Below, one piece after another: positions 1-5,097 of a DNA stretch of 9,050 nt. Each line of letters opens with the position of its first letter. The stretch's first letter is position 1. The notes beneath the pieces are model-generated. The model did not search any database. It was not told where the DNA came from and saw only the letters and a program-made list of their open reading frames with translations. Both the position numbers and the translations under genes were made by a program. Source of the stretch: Acidobacteria bacterium CG_4_9_14_3_um_filter_49_7 (GTDB lineage Bacteria; Acidobacteriota; Holophagae; Thermotomaculales; Thermotomaculaceae); NCBI GenBank assembly GCA_002789615.1, contig PFTO01000193.1, positions 6,237 through 15,286 on the forward strand, read 5' to 3'.

Positions 1-305
1 GGTTTACTCATCATGTGGTAGTCCATTCCCGCCAGTTCGTCTGTGGAGGGGATGAGATAGAGGTTCTGGTCCACAAACAGGGTTGTTTTCCACCATGTGG
101 TGCTTCGGGTGAGGAGGTCTTTGACAGAATAGGTAATCAATTCTTCCCGCTGACCCATGGCACGGGTGAGGGAAGCCTTAGGGTCCATGTCCACAGACAG
201 AACCTTGTAGCCGAGCCCGGCCAGGCCATGGGCCAGGTGAAAGGCTATTGTAGTTTTTCCGGTTCCTCCCAGCGGGTTGCTGACGGTAATAACAGTTGCC
301 TGCAC
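1..305 (-). CDS. ParA/Soj-family P-loop ATPase, N-terminal part (runs off left edge)
   Basis: About 101 codons of a ParA/MinD-superfamily ATPase; the C-terminal part lies beyond position 1. Family members are dimerising ATPases that segregate chromosomes or plasmids or position cellular cargo. Visible features are a deviant Walker A region, N-P-L-G-G-T-G-K-T-T at residues 10-19, and the Walker A'/switch I segment VDMDPKASLTRAMG at about 38-51, which matches the family's DxDPQ region. I chose a GTG start at 305 because AGAGGAG lies about 6 bases upstream and the motif begins right after the first beta strand (ATVITV), as is usual; the nearby ATG (325) is out of frame. The oddity is that the signature lysine of KGGxGKT is leucine (L12), while the P-loop lysine K17 is kept. 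Whether it is chromosomal ParA, an orphan ParA or a cargo-positioning paralogue cannot be told, since no parB is in view. Confidence 0.88.
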   Translation of the reverse strand, partial: MQATVITVSNPLGGTGKTTIAFHLAHGLAGLGYKVLSVDMDPKASLTRAMGQREELITYSVKDLLTRSTTWWKTTLFVDQNLYLIPSTDELAGMDYHMMSK

Positions 306-443
306 GGTGCGCTCCTCTCTGGCATGGTGCCCTATTAATTTCTCCCCTGTCCATAAGGTAGGCGGAAACTCAAGTGGAACCAGTAACGCAGGTCACAAAA
401 GTGGAAATAATTCAGTTCTGAAGGAAAGGGAAGGGGAGAGGGG

Positions 444-473
444 AAGCTTAAGTCTACGTTTGAGTTTAAGTAG
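444..473 (-). repeat. Degenerate hexamer array (ACTT/ACTC core, period 6), 5 units
   Basis: Read on the minus strand, the cores ACTT, ACTC, ACGT, ACTT and GCTT begin at exact 6-bp intervals (plus-strand positions 468-471, 462-465, 456-459, 450-453 and 444-447). The segment 458-471 (GTTTGAGTTTAAGT on the plus strand) is identical to 3861-3874 and to the reverse complement of 614-627. The array is preceded by a purine-rich stretch and followed by pyrimidine-rich DNA. Confidence 0.65.
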
Positions 474-594
474 AATCAGGGATTCCCCATTTCCTCTCTT
501 TTTCATTCCCCTCGAATCGGAATGGTGCCTGCTTTCCGAAGGGACGAGCTTGTGTTTGGCAGGGAGCGAGAATTCTCCATCTTTCCCCTGTCCC

Positions 595-653
595 AACTTA
601 AACTTAAACTTAAACTTAAACTCAAACTCAAACTCAAACTCAAACTCAAACTT
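595..653 (+). repeat. Hexamer tandem array (AACTTA)4(AACTCA)5 plus a partial unit
   Basis: Four copies of AACTTA (595-618) are followed by five copies of AACTCA (619-648) and a truncated unit AACTT (649-653). The T/C difference divides the array into two homogeneous blocks, which suggests growth by local duplication. It ends 5 bp from the beta-propeller stop codon, so it lies in that gene's 3' untranslated region. The unit length is a multiple of 3, so copy change would not shift a reading frame. The same ACTY core with period 6 recurs in other gaps of this window. Confidence 0.95.
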
Positions 654-658
654 GGATC

Positions 659-1810
659 TTACCTGATCTTGTTTTTTTGTGCTTTGCAGAATGCCTTGAT
701 TTTAATGAAATAGAGATCCACCTGTTCCATGCTCCGGGCGATGGCCTTTGAAGCATCCCCGAGGATGTGACGTCCCCACGCGGCCATGGCCACGTAGCGC
801 CCGTCCGGTGTGATGGTGAAGTTATCAGCAGTCAATGCGCCCCGGCTTCTCTGAACTGTTTTACCGGTTTTTCTCTTTGTCAGGTCAACAACCTTGAACA
901 GAGACCCTTTATCGTCCTCAAACTGACAGATCACATAGTTATCTGCGGCAGGGCTGAATGCGACAGTCATTTCCTTTAAACCGGCGGAGAAGAGAAGGAC
1001 CCGTTTCTTTTCGATTACACTGCCACTTTTCATATCCAGAAGCAGCAGGGTTCCTTTTCCGTAACTGGCAGCGAGAATCTGCCCATTCCGTGAGAACGAC
1101 AGAGAGCAGAACCGCTGCATGAGCGTTGTCTTTGATTGAAACTGGAAAAGCGGCGTCCAGTCCGGCAGTTTCCAGATTGAAATACTACCTTTGTCTGTGC
1201 TGACGGCCGCAATTTTTCCGGTGCTTGCTACGGCAACGGTTACAATTCGTCGCTTTCCACAACCTTTATGGATGATTTCCTGGCCGGTTCCGGTGTTAAA
1301 AATTACTATGCCGTTTCCACCGTCCGGGGTAATCAGTCGGTTGCCGTCCGGGGTCAGTGCGAAAGCCTGGGCGGTGTACAGAGAACGGTTCCCCCGGATA
1401 TCTTCGGTGAGAAACAGTCGGCGGGTGCCGTGTTCCATGTCATACAGGGTGATACTGCCGTCAATGGCTTTCCACGCAATCCTGTTCCGGTCCGGAAATG
1501 CCAGAGAAATAATGCCGGTGGCTGCCGGATCTTTCAGTTCGCCGGTGTACATGCTGCTCCATTCTCCGTCACTTTCACCGGTGGCGTAGATAGCGATTCG
1601 GCCGGTCCTGCCAATGCTCTCCAGCGATGCGCCCTTTTGCAGTTTTCTGAGTTTGTACGCTTTGTAGTTCTGGGGTGAAAACGCCACTGCTGCCAGAGTC
1701 CCGTCAGGCGACATGGCCAGCGCGGTGGGAATGTTCGGGTTGAGCAGATTGCCCCCGGTCAGCTGGACGGTAACACATAGAATGGACAGGGCAGAGATGA
1801 AAAATTTCAT
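659..1810 (-). CDS. Exported WD40-like beta-propeller protein, function unknown
   Basis: A 383-residue protein. The start chosen is ATG at 1810, because GGAGG lies 4 bases upstream and the protein then opens with a signal peptide (MKFFISALSILCVTVQLTGG); the frame stays open further upstream but that extension is basic and lacks these signals. The cysteine in the leader has leucine before it, so this is not a good lipobox and Sec export to the periplasm or outside is more likely. Repeated WD40/YVTN-like blade strands are visible: LAMSPDGTLAAVAF (~31-44), SITLYDMEHG (~119-128), FALTPDGNRLIT (~150-161), GSISIWKLPDW (~208-218), SLSFSRNGQILAAS (~236-249), VAFSPAADNYVI (~283-294), FTITPDGRYVAMAA (~331-344). 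This suggests six or seven blades filling the mature protein. No catalytic domain is seen, so a scaffold or binding role is likely, but the ligand is unknown. It is divergent from lexA and co-directional with the ParA gene. Confidence 0.8.
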   Translation of the reverse strand: MKFFISALSILCVTVQLTGGNLLNPNIPTALAMSPDGTLAAVAFSPQNYKAYKLRKLQKGASLESIGRTGRIAIYATGESDGEWSSMYTGELKDPAATGIISLAFPDRNRIAWKAIDGSITLYDMEHGTRRLFLTEDIRGNRSLYTAQAFALTPDGNRLITPDGGNGIVIFNTGTGQEIIHKGCGKRRIVTVAVASTGKIAAVSTDKGSISIWKLPDWTPLFQFQSKTTLMQRFCSLSFSRNGQILAASYGKGTLLLLDMKSGSVIEKKRVLLFSAGLKEMTVAFSPAADNYVICQFEDDKGSLFKVVDLTKRKTGKTVQRSRGALTADNFTITPDGRYVAMAAWGRHILGDASKAIARSMEQVDLYFIKIKAFCKAQKNKIR

Positions 1811-2029
1811 GGGACCTCCGAAAGGGGGGATCGTTTCTCTCCTGCTTATTGTATCACCGGTTTTCCCCTTCCGAAATTTGGTAGTGTCCTTTTCGCCTGT
1901 TTTTCGATAATATTCTTGTTTTTTCGTAAAATTTCGGTATTCTTGTTGAGTAGGAGTAGGCATTTCCCGCTTTTGCTTAAACTTTCCTTCTACTCCACCT
2001 TGTCCCTGCTTGTCTTATTGGAGGTACTG
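1811..2029. other. Divergent intergenic region between the beta-propeller gene and lexA
   Basis: This 219-bp AT-richer stretch must hold the promoters of both divergent genes. It contains a perfect 9-bp inverted repeat, CCGAAATTT (1871-1879) and AAATTTCGG (1929-1937), and a 10-bp direct repeat TATTCTTGTT at 1911-1920 and 1938-1947 (27 bp apart). It also has GAGTAG twice in tandem (1948-1959), whose GGAGTAG is complementary to CTACTCC at 1990-1996. TACAAT on the minus strand (1848-1853) could be a -10 box for the beta-propeller gene but lacks a good -35. No textbook SOS box (CTGT-N8-ACAG or GAAC-N4-GTTC) is seen. Confidence 0.55.
1871..1947. promoter_or_regulatory. Candidate operator region: spaced inverted and direct repeats upstream of lexA
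   Basis: The two arms CCGAAATTT and AAATTTCGG are exact reverse complements with centres 58 bp apart, and each contains the palindromic core AAATTT. TATTCTTGTT occurs twice, the second copy directly after the right arm. Because LexA usually represses its own gene, one of these motifs could be its operator in this lineage. That is inference from position only; none matches a known LexA consensus. Confidence 0.3.
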
Positions 2030-2614
2030 ATGGAATTGACTCGAAAACAACGACAGTTGATGGATTGTGTCCGAAGGTTGATGGCGGAAACCGGTGTATT
2101 TCCTACATTGCGTGAACTGGCGGATTGCATGGGAATCCGCTCTGTTTCCACGGTTCATGCCCATATCCGTAACCTGCAGGAAAAGGGCGTGGCATTAATG
2201 CCGGTGGAGGATGTGCTGAAAGCCACTGTTTCTGCTATCACCATCCCCCTCTTTGGGTGGGTGGTGGCGGGAGTCCCCTCGGATGTGTGTGAATTTCAGG
2301 AGAATATTGAGGTCCCTGCCGCATTGGTTCCCAACCCTGCCCGAACATATGCATTGCGGATTACCGGAGATTCCATGATTGAGGAACATATCTGCGAGGG
2401 GGACATTGTGATTGTTGAAAAGCGGGATACTGCCCGGGATGGAGATATCGTCATCGCACTGGTAAATGGGAGCGAAACCACGGTAAAACGCTTCCAAAAG
2501 GAAGGAGACCTGGCGGTACTGATTCCGGCTAATCGTTCTATGGCAGCGATTCGGGTGCCATTGGAAAGCGTCGAAATTCAGGGTGTGGTGATTGGCGTTG
2601 TCCGGAAATATTAA
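2030..2614 (+). CDS. lexA: LexA repressor (SOS regulator, self-cleaving)
   Basis: A 194-residue protein, close to the usual ~200 for LexA. It represses DNA-damage genes; RecA filaments trigger autocleavage between its two domains. The N-terminal winged helix-turn-helix is clear (FPTLRELADCMGIRSVSTVHAHIRNLQEKG, split over residues ~24-53). The cleavage site is A80-G81 in FGWVVAGVPSD, and the catalytic dyad is S115 (ITGDSM) with K153 (ETTVKRF), all intact. ATG at 2030 is chosen because GGAGGT lies 4 bases upstream and the protein begins MELTRKQRQL as LexA should; the open frame extends upstream to 1916 without homology. The wing after the recognition helix (VALMPVEDVL) lacks the usual R-x-x-R segment, which hints at a lineage-specific operator. 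It is probably co-transcribed with the Y-family polymerase 114 bp downstream, as no terminator lies between. Confidence 0.96.
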   Translation: MELTRKQRQLMDCVRRLMAETGVFPTLRELADCMGIRSVSTVHAHIRNLQEKGVALMPVEDVLKATVSAITIPLFGWVVAGVPSDVCEFQENIEVPAALVPNPARTYALRITGDSMIEEHICEGDIVIVEKRDTARDGDIVIALVNGSETTVKRFQKEGDLAVLIPANRSMAAIRVPLESVEIQGVVIGVVRKY

Positions 2615-2728
2615 TAGAAGAAGAAGTGATGGGTGATATTGATATAAGATTCAGAACAAAAAGTGAATATAAAGTACCTACCTTTTCTTTCTACCGCGCA
2701 CTTGCACTCGCACTTGGATGTCACAGCC
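2615..2728 (+). other. lexA-polymerase gap with three GCACTY hexamers
   Basis: A 114-bp gap. No hairpin with a T tract is visible, so read-through from lexA is plausible. TTGATA (2639-2644) and TATAAA (2668-2673) are about 23 bp apart, too far for a normal sigma-70 promoter. Near the end, GCACTT-GCACTC-GCACTT (2698-2715) repeats the ACTT/ACTC core every 6 bp and is followed by GGAT, exactly as the array ending at 653 is (ACTTGGAT at 650-657 and at 2712-2719). Confidence 0.55.
2698..2715 (+). repeat. Short hexamer array GCACTT-GCACTC-GCACTT
   Basis: Three hexamers with cores ACTT, ACTC and ACTT at 2700, 2706 and 2712. It has the same period and core as the arrays at 595-653 and 3859-3949 but a GC instead of AA prefix. 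Confidence 0.6.
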
Positions 2729-3844
2729 ATGTTGAACGGAATTGATTCCATATTTGCCCATGTGGACATGGACTCGTTTTTTGTGTCGGTGGAACTGATC
2801 CGCCACCCGGAGTTGCGGGGACAGCCGGTTGTTGTCGGCGGGGGTCGGGGAAGCCGGATGGGGGTAGTGGCTGCGGCCTCTTACGAGGCCCGGGCCTACG
2901 GGGTCCGTTCCGGCACGTCTATCCTGGAGGCGAAGCGCCGCTGCCCGGGTTTGATAATTGTGCATCCGAACCACCTGTTGTACGAAGCAGTTTCCCGCAG
3001 TGTAATGGCAATTTTGAGAGAGATTACACCGGATGTGCAGGTTTTGTCCGTGGACGAGGCGGTACTGGACCTGAGCGGCGTATTGCGCCTGTGGGGACCG
3101 CCGATGTGGATTGCTGACAGGGTTCATCGAAAAATAGAGCGGGAAGTTGGAGTGCCGTGTTCCATTGGAATCGCCCGATTTCCTCTTGTGGCCAAACTGG
3201 CTTCCAAATTGGCGAAGCGAAATGGTATCTGTATGATATTACCTCGAAAAGAAACCGCATTCCTTTATGACCACCGGATTTCCCTGATGCCGGGAGTCGG
3301 GCGTATGACGACGGCTTATCTGAAATATCTGGATGTTTTCACAGTGGGAGAACTGGTGGCACGGGCGCCGTTGTTCTGGGAACGCCTGTTGCTTACCCGG
3401 CCGGTGGAAAATCCTTTCCCCAAGTCGATTTCGTCTGATTTGACGCTGGATAGAGATATGGATGACAGGGAAGCGGTGTCGGCTGTACTTCGAAATCTCT
3501 GTCGCAAGGTTGCATCGCGAATGAGAAGGAAATGTCTGAAGGCGGGTGGAATTTCAGTCCGGGTCCGATACGGGGATTTTCAGGCCTTTGAGCAGCACCA
3601 GACCCGAACGGAGTTACGTTATGATTTTGAGGTGATTCGACAGGCAGAGAGATTATTCAGTCTTGCAGATTGCCTTTTGTTGCCAATCCGACTGGTCGGT
3701 GTCCGTTTGTCTCCTCTTTTCGTGGACGGTGGAAGCCGACCCCTTACAGTGGGTAACCGGGGACATGCCGTGGCGGCTGTGTACCGGACGATGGATAAAG
3801 TTCAGAAAAAATACGGGCGAAATTCACTGTTTCAGGGACGATAG
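2729..3844 (+). CDS. dinB: Y-family translesion DNA polymerase (DNA polymerase IV-like)
   Basis: A 371-residue UmuC/DinB-type polymerase that copies past damaged bases. The catalytic carboxylates are D13 (HVDMDSFF) and D109-E110 (SVDEAVLD), and the steric-gate aromatic is F18. The conserved YEARAYGVRS (~52-61), KLASKLAKRNG and the helix-hairpin-helix MPGVGRMTTAYLK follow, then a little-finger domain ending KVQKKYGRNSLF. With all three acidic residues present, this is an active polymerase rather than an inactive ImuB. I prefer ATG 2729 over the in-frame GTG at 2663: it places HVDMD near the N-terminus as in known DinB, and the 22 extra codons would be encoded partly by intergenic hexamer repeats. 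Neither start has a strong Shine-Dalgarno. Position V112 is usually Tyr or Phe. Its place after lexA supports SOS control. A dinB paralogue of other name is possible. Confidence 0.9.
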   Translation: MLNGIDSIFAHVDMDSFFVSVELIRHPELRGQPVVVGGGRGSRMGVVAAASYEARAYGVRSGTSILEAKRRCPGLIIVHPNHLLYEAVSRSVMAILREITPDVQVLSVDEAVLDLSGVLRLWGPPMWIADRVHRKIEREVGVPCSIGIARFPLVAKLASKLAKRNGICMILPRKETAFLYDHRISLMPGVGRMTTAYLKYLDVFTVGELVARAPLFWERLLLTRPVENPFPKSISSDLTLDRDMDDREAVSAVLRNLCRKVASRMRRKCLKAGGISVRVRYGDFQAFEQHQTRTELRYDFEVIRQAERLFSLADCLLLPIRLVGVRLSPLFVDGGSRPLTVGNRGHAVAAVYRTMDKVQKKYGRNSLFQGR

Positions 3845-3858
3845 AAACAAGGAGGAAC

Positions 3859-3882
3859 AAGTTTGAGTTTAAGTTTGAGTCC
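3859..3882 (-). repeat. Short hexamer array, minus-strand phase, just after dinB
   Basis: On the minus strand the units read GGACTC-AAACTT-AAACTC-AAACTT, with cores at plus positions 3877, 3871, 3865 and 3859 (period 6). The stretch 3861-3874 is a perfect 14-mer match to 458-471 and to the complement of 614-627. It is followed by GGAAAGGGAAG (3883-3893), an 11-mer also found at 423-433. Confidence 0.75.
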
Positions 3883-3886
3883 GGAA

Positions 3887-3916
3887 AGGGAAGAGATGTG
3901 TAATTCCCTGTTTTTT
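3887..3916 (+). terminator. Probable rho-independent terminator after dinB
   Basis: AGGGAA (3887-3892) can pair with TTCCCT (3904-3909) around an 11-base loop, followed after one G by six Ts (3911-3916). It starts 42 bp after the polymerase stop. The stem is short (6 bp, 3 GC), so efficiency may be modest, but the position between two transcription units fits. Confidence 0.5.
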
Positions 3917-3925
3917 CTTTCACGC

Positions 3926-3949
3926 ACGTGTACTTTCACTTTCACTTTT
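3926..3949 (+). repeat. Short hexamer array, plus phase, upstream of hrcA
   Basis: Cores ACGT, ACTT, ACTT and ACTT start at 3926, 3932, 3938 and 3944 (period 6; main unit TCACTT), ending in a run of Ts. It faces the minus-phase array at 3859-3882 across the terminator-like hairpin. The ACGT variant also occurs inside the array at 444-473. Confidence 0.6.
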
Positions 3950-3957
3950 TTTGGCTT

Positions 3958-3984
3958 TTGAAAACTGCCGGGTTTTGGTACAAT
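3958..3984 (+). promoter_or_regulatory. Extended -10 promoter for the hrcA-grpE-dnaK-dnaJ operon
   Basis: TTGAAA (3958-3963) is followed 15 bp later by TGGTACAAT (3976-3984), a TGn-extended -10 box. The spacer is short, but the extended -10 compensates in sigma-70-type promoters. Transcription would begin near 3990-3992, about 33 bases before the chosen hrcA start. The -10 does not resemble the sigma-32 CCCAT box, and no CIRCE inverted repeat (TTAGCACTC-N9-GAGTGCTAA) overlaps it. Confidence 0.55.
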
Positions 3985-4024
3985 GTTTCCACTAAGTCTA
4001 TTGAAAAGGGAGTTGTATAAAAAA

Positions 4025-5074
4025 GTGACGCAGTTGAATGAGAGAGAAGAACAAGTCCTGAAAATCCTGATTGAACAACATATCCAGACACGGGAAGCGT
4101 TAAGCTCCGGTGCCGTGGCTGTTAAATATTCAGAAAACGGCCGCTCCCTCTCCTCCGCAACTGTGCGAAATGTCCTCCATACGTTGGAAGAAAAGGGCTT
4201 TCTGGAAAAGGCTCACCTCTCAGCCGGACGAATCCCGACCCGTCAGGGGTTTCGATTTTATGTGAATCAATTGGTGGACCAGTATTACCATCTGGAGATG
4301 CCGGCTGATGCAAAAACTCATCTCACTCGATATATACAGGATATTTCCGATACCCGTTCACTGCTGGTGCAATATCTGGATTTCCTGAAGGATGAAACCG
4401 GCTTTATGTCGCTGCTGGTTTTTCCCAGCCTCTTTAATATGAGATTGACCCGGGTGGAATTTGTGAGACTATCCCCCCGCCGCGTCTTGATGATCGTGAC
4501 AACCCGGAGCAATCTATACCGGCAGGTCCTTGTGGAGCTTGATCGGGAGATTTCTTACGAAGAACTGATTTCAGTAAATCGGTACCTGAACCGGGAATTT
4601 CCCGGAAAAACACTTTTTCAAATCAGACAGGAGTTGATTCGGGGCATGAAGCAGGGGGTGGAACAGATTGACCGTCTTGCAAGGCAGATTCTATCATCTT
4701 CTTTCCTGGAAATTGAGAGGATGGATGCAGGGGATGACGAGCTGCTGGTTCGGGGGATGTCGAACCTGGTATCGCAGAAAGAGGGCCAGGATGTTCATCA
4801 ACTGCAGGGATTGGTGTTCAGTGTGGAAGAGAAGCACAGCATCGTGGAGTTAATCAATACCTGCATGGACCGGGACGTGACCGTTTTTCTGAGTGGAGAA
4901 ATCGGGGATGATTATTCCATGATTATTTCACCGTATGGGATTGGAAATGGAATCAAAGGAGCTTTCGGACTATTGGGACCGGTTTGCATGGACTACCGCC
5001 GGATATTCTCCACGATGCGATTGATGACCGGAACGCTGATGAGTGCTATTATGCAGAAAAATATGGGTAATTGA
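4025..5074 (+). CDS. hrcA: HrcA heat-inducible transcription repressor
   Basis: A 349-residue HrcA (family usually ~340-350), the repressor that normally binds CIRCE operators of chaperone operons and is kept active by GroEL. Evidence is the N-terminal winged helix (LNEREEQVLKILIEQHI at ~4-20 and SSATVRNVLHTLEEKGFL at ~43-60), the HrcA signature AHLSAGRIPTRQGFRFYV (~63-80), and the C-terminal block GEIGDDYSMIISPYGIG ... GLLGPVCMDY (~291-325). I place the start at GTG 4025: the upstream in-frame ATG at 3983 overlaps the putative -10 box, GTG gives a standard N-terminus, and AAGGGAG lies 12 bases upstream, though that spacing is long. TTG 4013 is an alternative but abuts the ribosome site. It is the first gene of the chaperone operon, 23 bp before grpE. 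The usual SATIRNEM appears as SATVRNVL. Confidence 0.93.
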   Translation: MTQLNEREEQVLKILIEQHIQTREALSSGAVAVKYSENGRSLSSATVRNVLHTLEEKGFLEKAHLSAGRIPTRQGFRFYVNQLVDQYYHLEMPADAKTHLTRYIQDISDTRSLLVQYLDFLKDETGFMSLLVFPSLFNMRLTRVEFVRLSPRRVLMIVTTRSNLYRQVLVELDREISYEELISVNRYLNREFPGKTLFQIRQELIRGMKQGVEQIDRLARQILSSSFLEIERMDAGDDELLVRGMSNLVSQKEGQDVHQLQGLVFSVEEKHSIVELINTCMDRDVTVFLSGEIGDDYSMIISPYGIGNGIKGAFGLLGPVCMDYRRIFSTMRLMTGTLMSAIMQKNMGN

Positions 5075-5097
5075 GAATAGAAAGCAAGGAGCATGAT

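Larger units (their letters stand above)
306..658. other. Gene-free 353-bp region with repeats and potential hairpins
   Basis: I see no credible gene between the beta-propeller stop and the ParA start; the short open frames here encode only low-complexity dipeptide repeats from the hexamer array. The region contains a purine-rich tract (about 419-446), a degenerate hexamer array (444-473) and several potential hairpins. These are GAATC-AGG-GATTC (473-485), CATTCC/GGAATG (504-524) and CAGGG/CCCTG enclosing the palindrome GAGAATTCTC (560-590). The regular hexamer array occupies 595-653. The octamer AAGTGGAA is directly repeated at 372 and 399. No convincing -35/-10 pair for the ParA gene and no clear T-tailed terminator for the beta-propeller gene could be identified. 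Confidence 0.6.

Noticed and set aside
595..653. CRISPR array
   Set aside because: The unit is a 6-bp direct tandem repeat without spacers and no cas genes are present.
277..713. Open frames over the hexamer array encoding Leu-Asn/Ser-Asn or Leu-Lys dipeptide repeats
   Set aside because: The repeated dipeptides are only the translation of the AACTYA hexamers; there is no ribosome-binding site or domain.
1916..2029. N-terminal extension of LexA from 1916
   Set aside because: The extra residues have no LexA similarity, while ATG 2030 has a strong GGAGGT site.
2700..2715. CIRCE operator suggested by GCACTC near 2704-2709
   Set aside because: There is no matching GAGTGC arm nearby; it belongs to the hexamer array.
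2663..2728. GTG start of the polymerase at 2663
   Set aside because: The 22 added residues are not conserved in the family, lack a ribosome-binding site and are partly encoded by intergenic hexamers.
3983..3985. ATG at 3983 as the hrcA start
   Set aside because: It lies inside the putative -10 box TACAAT, has no Shine-Dalgarno and would add residues not seen in HrcA proteins.
3950..3990. Sigma-32-type heat-shock promoter before hrcA
   Set aside because: The -35 CTTTTGAAAA is somewhat similar, but the downstream element TGGTACAAT matches a sigma-70 extended -10 and not CCCAT.
5041..5049. CIRCE right half GAGTGCTA near the hrcA end
   Set aside because: The left half TTAGCACTC is absent at the required spacing and the site is inside the hrcA coding sequence.
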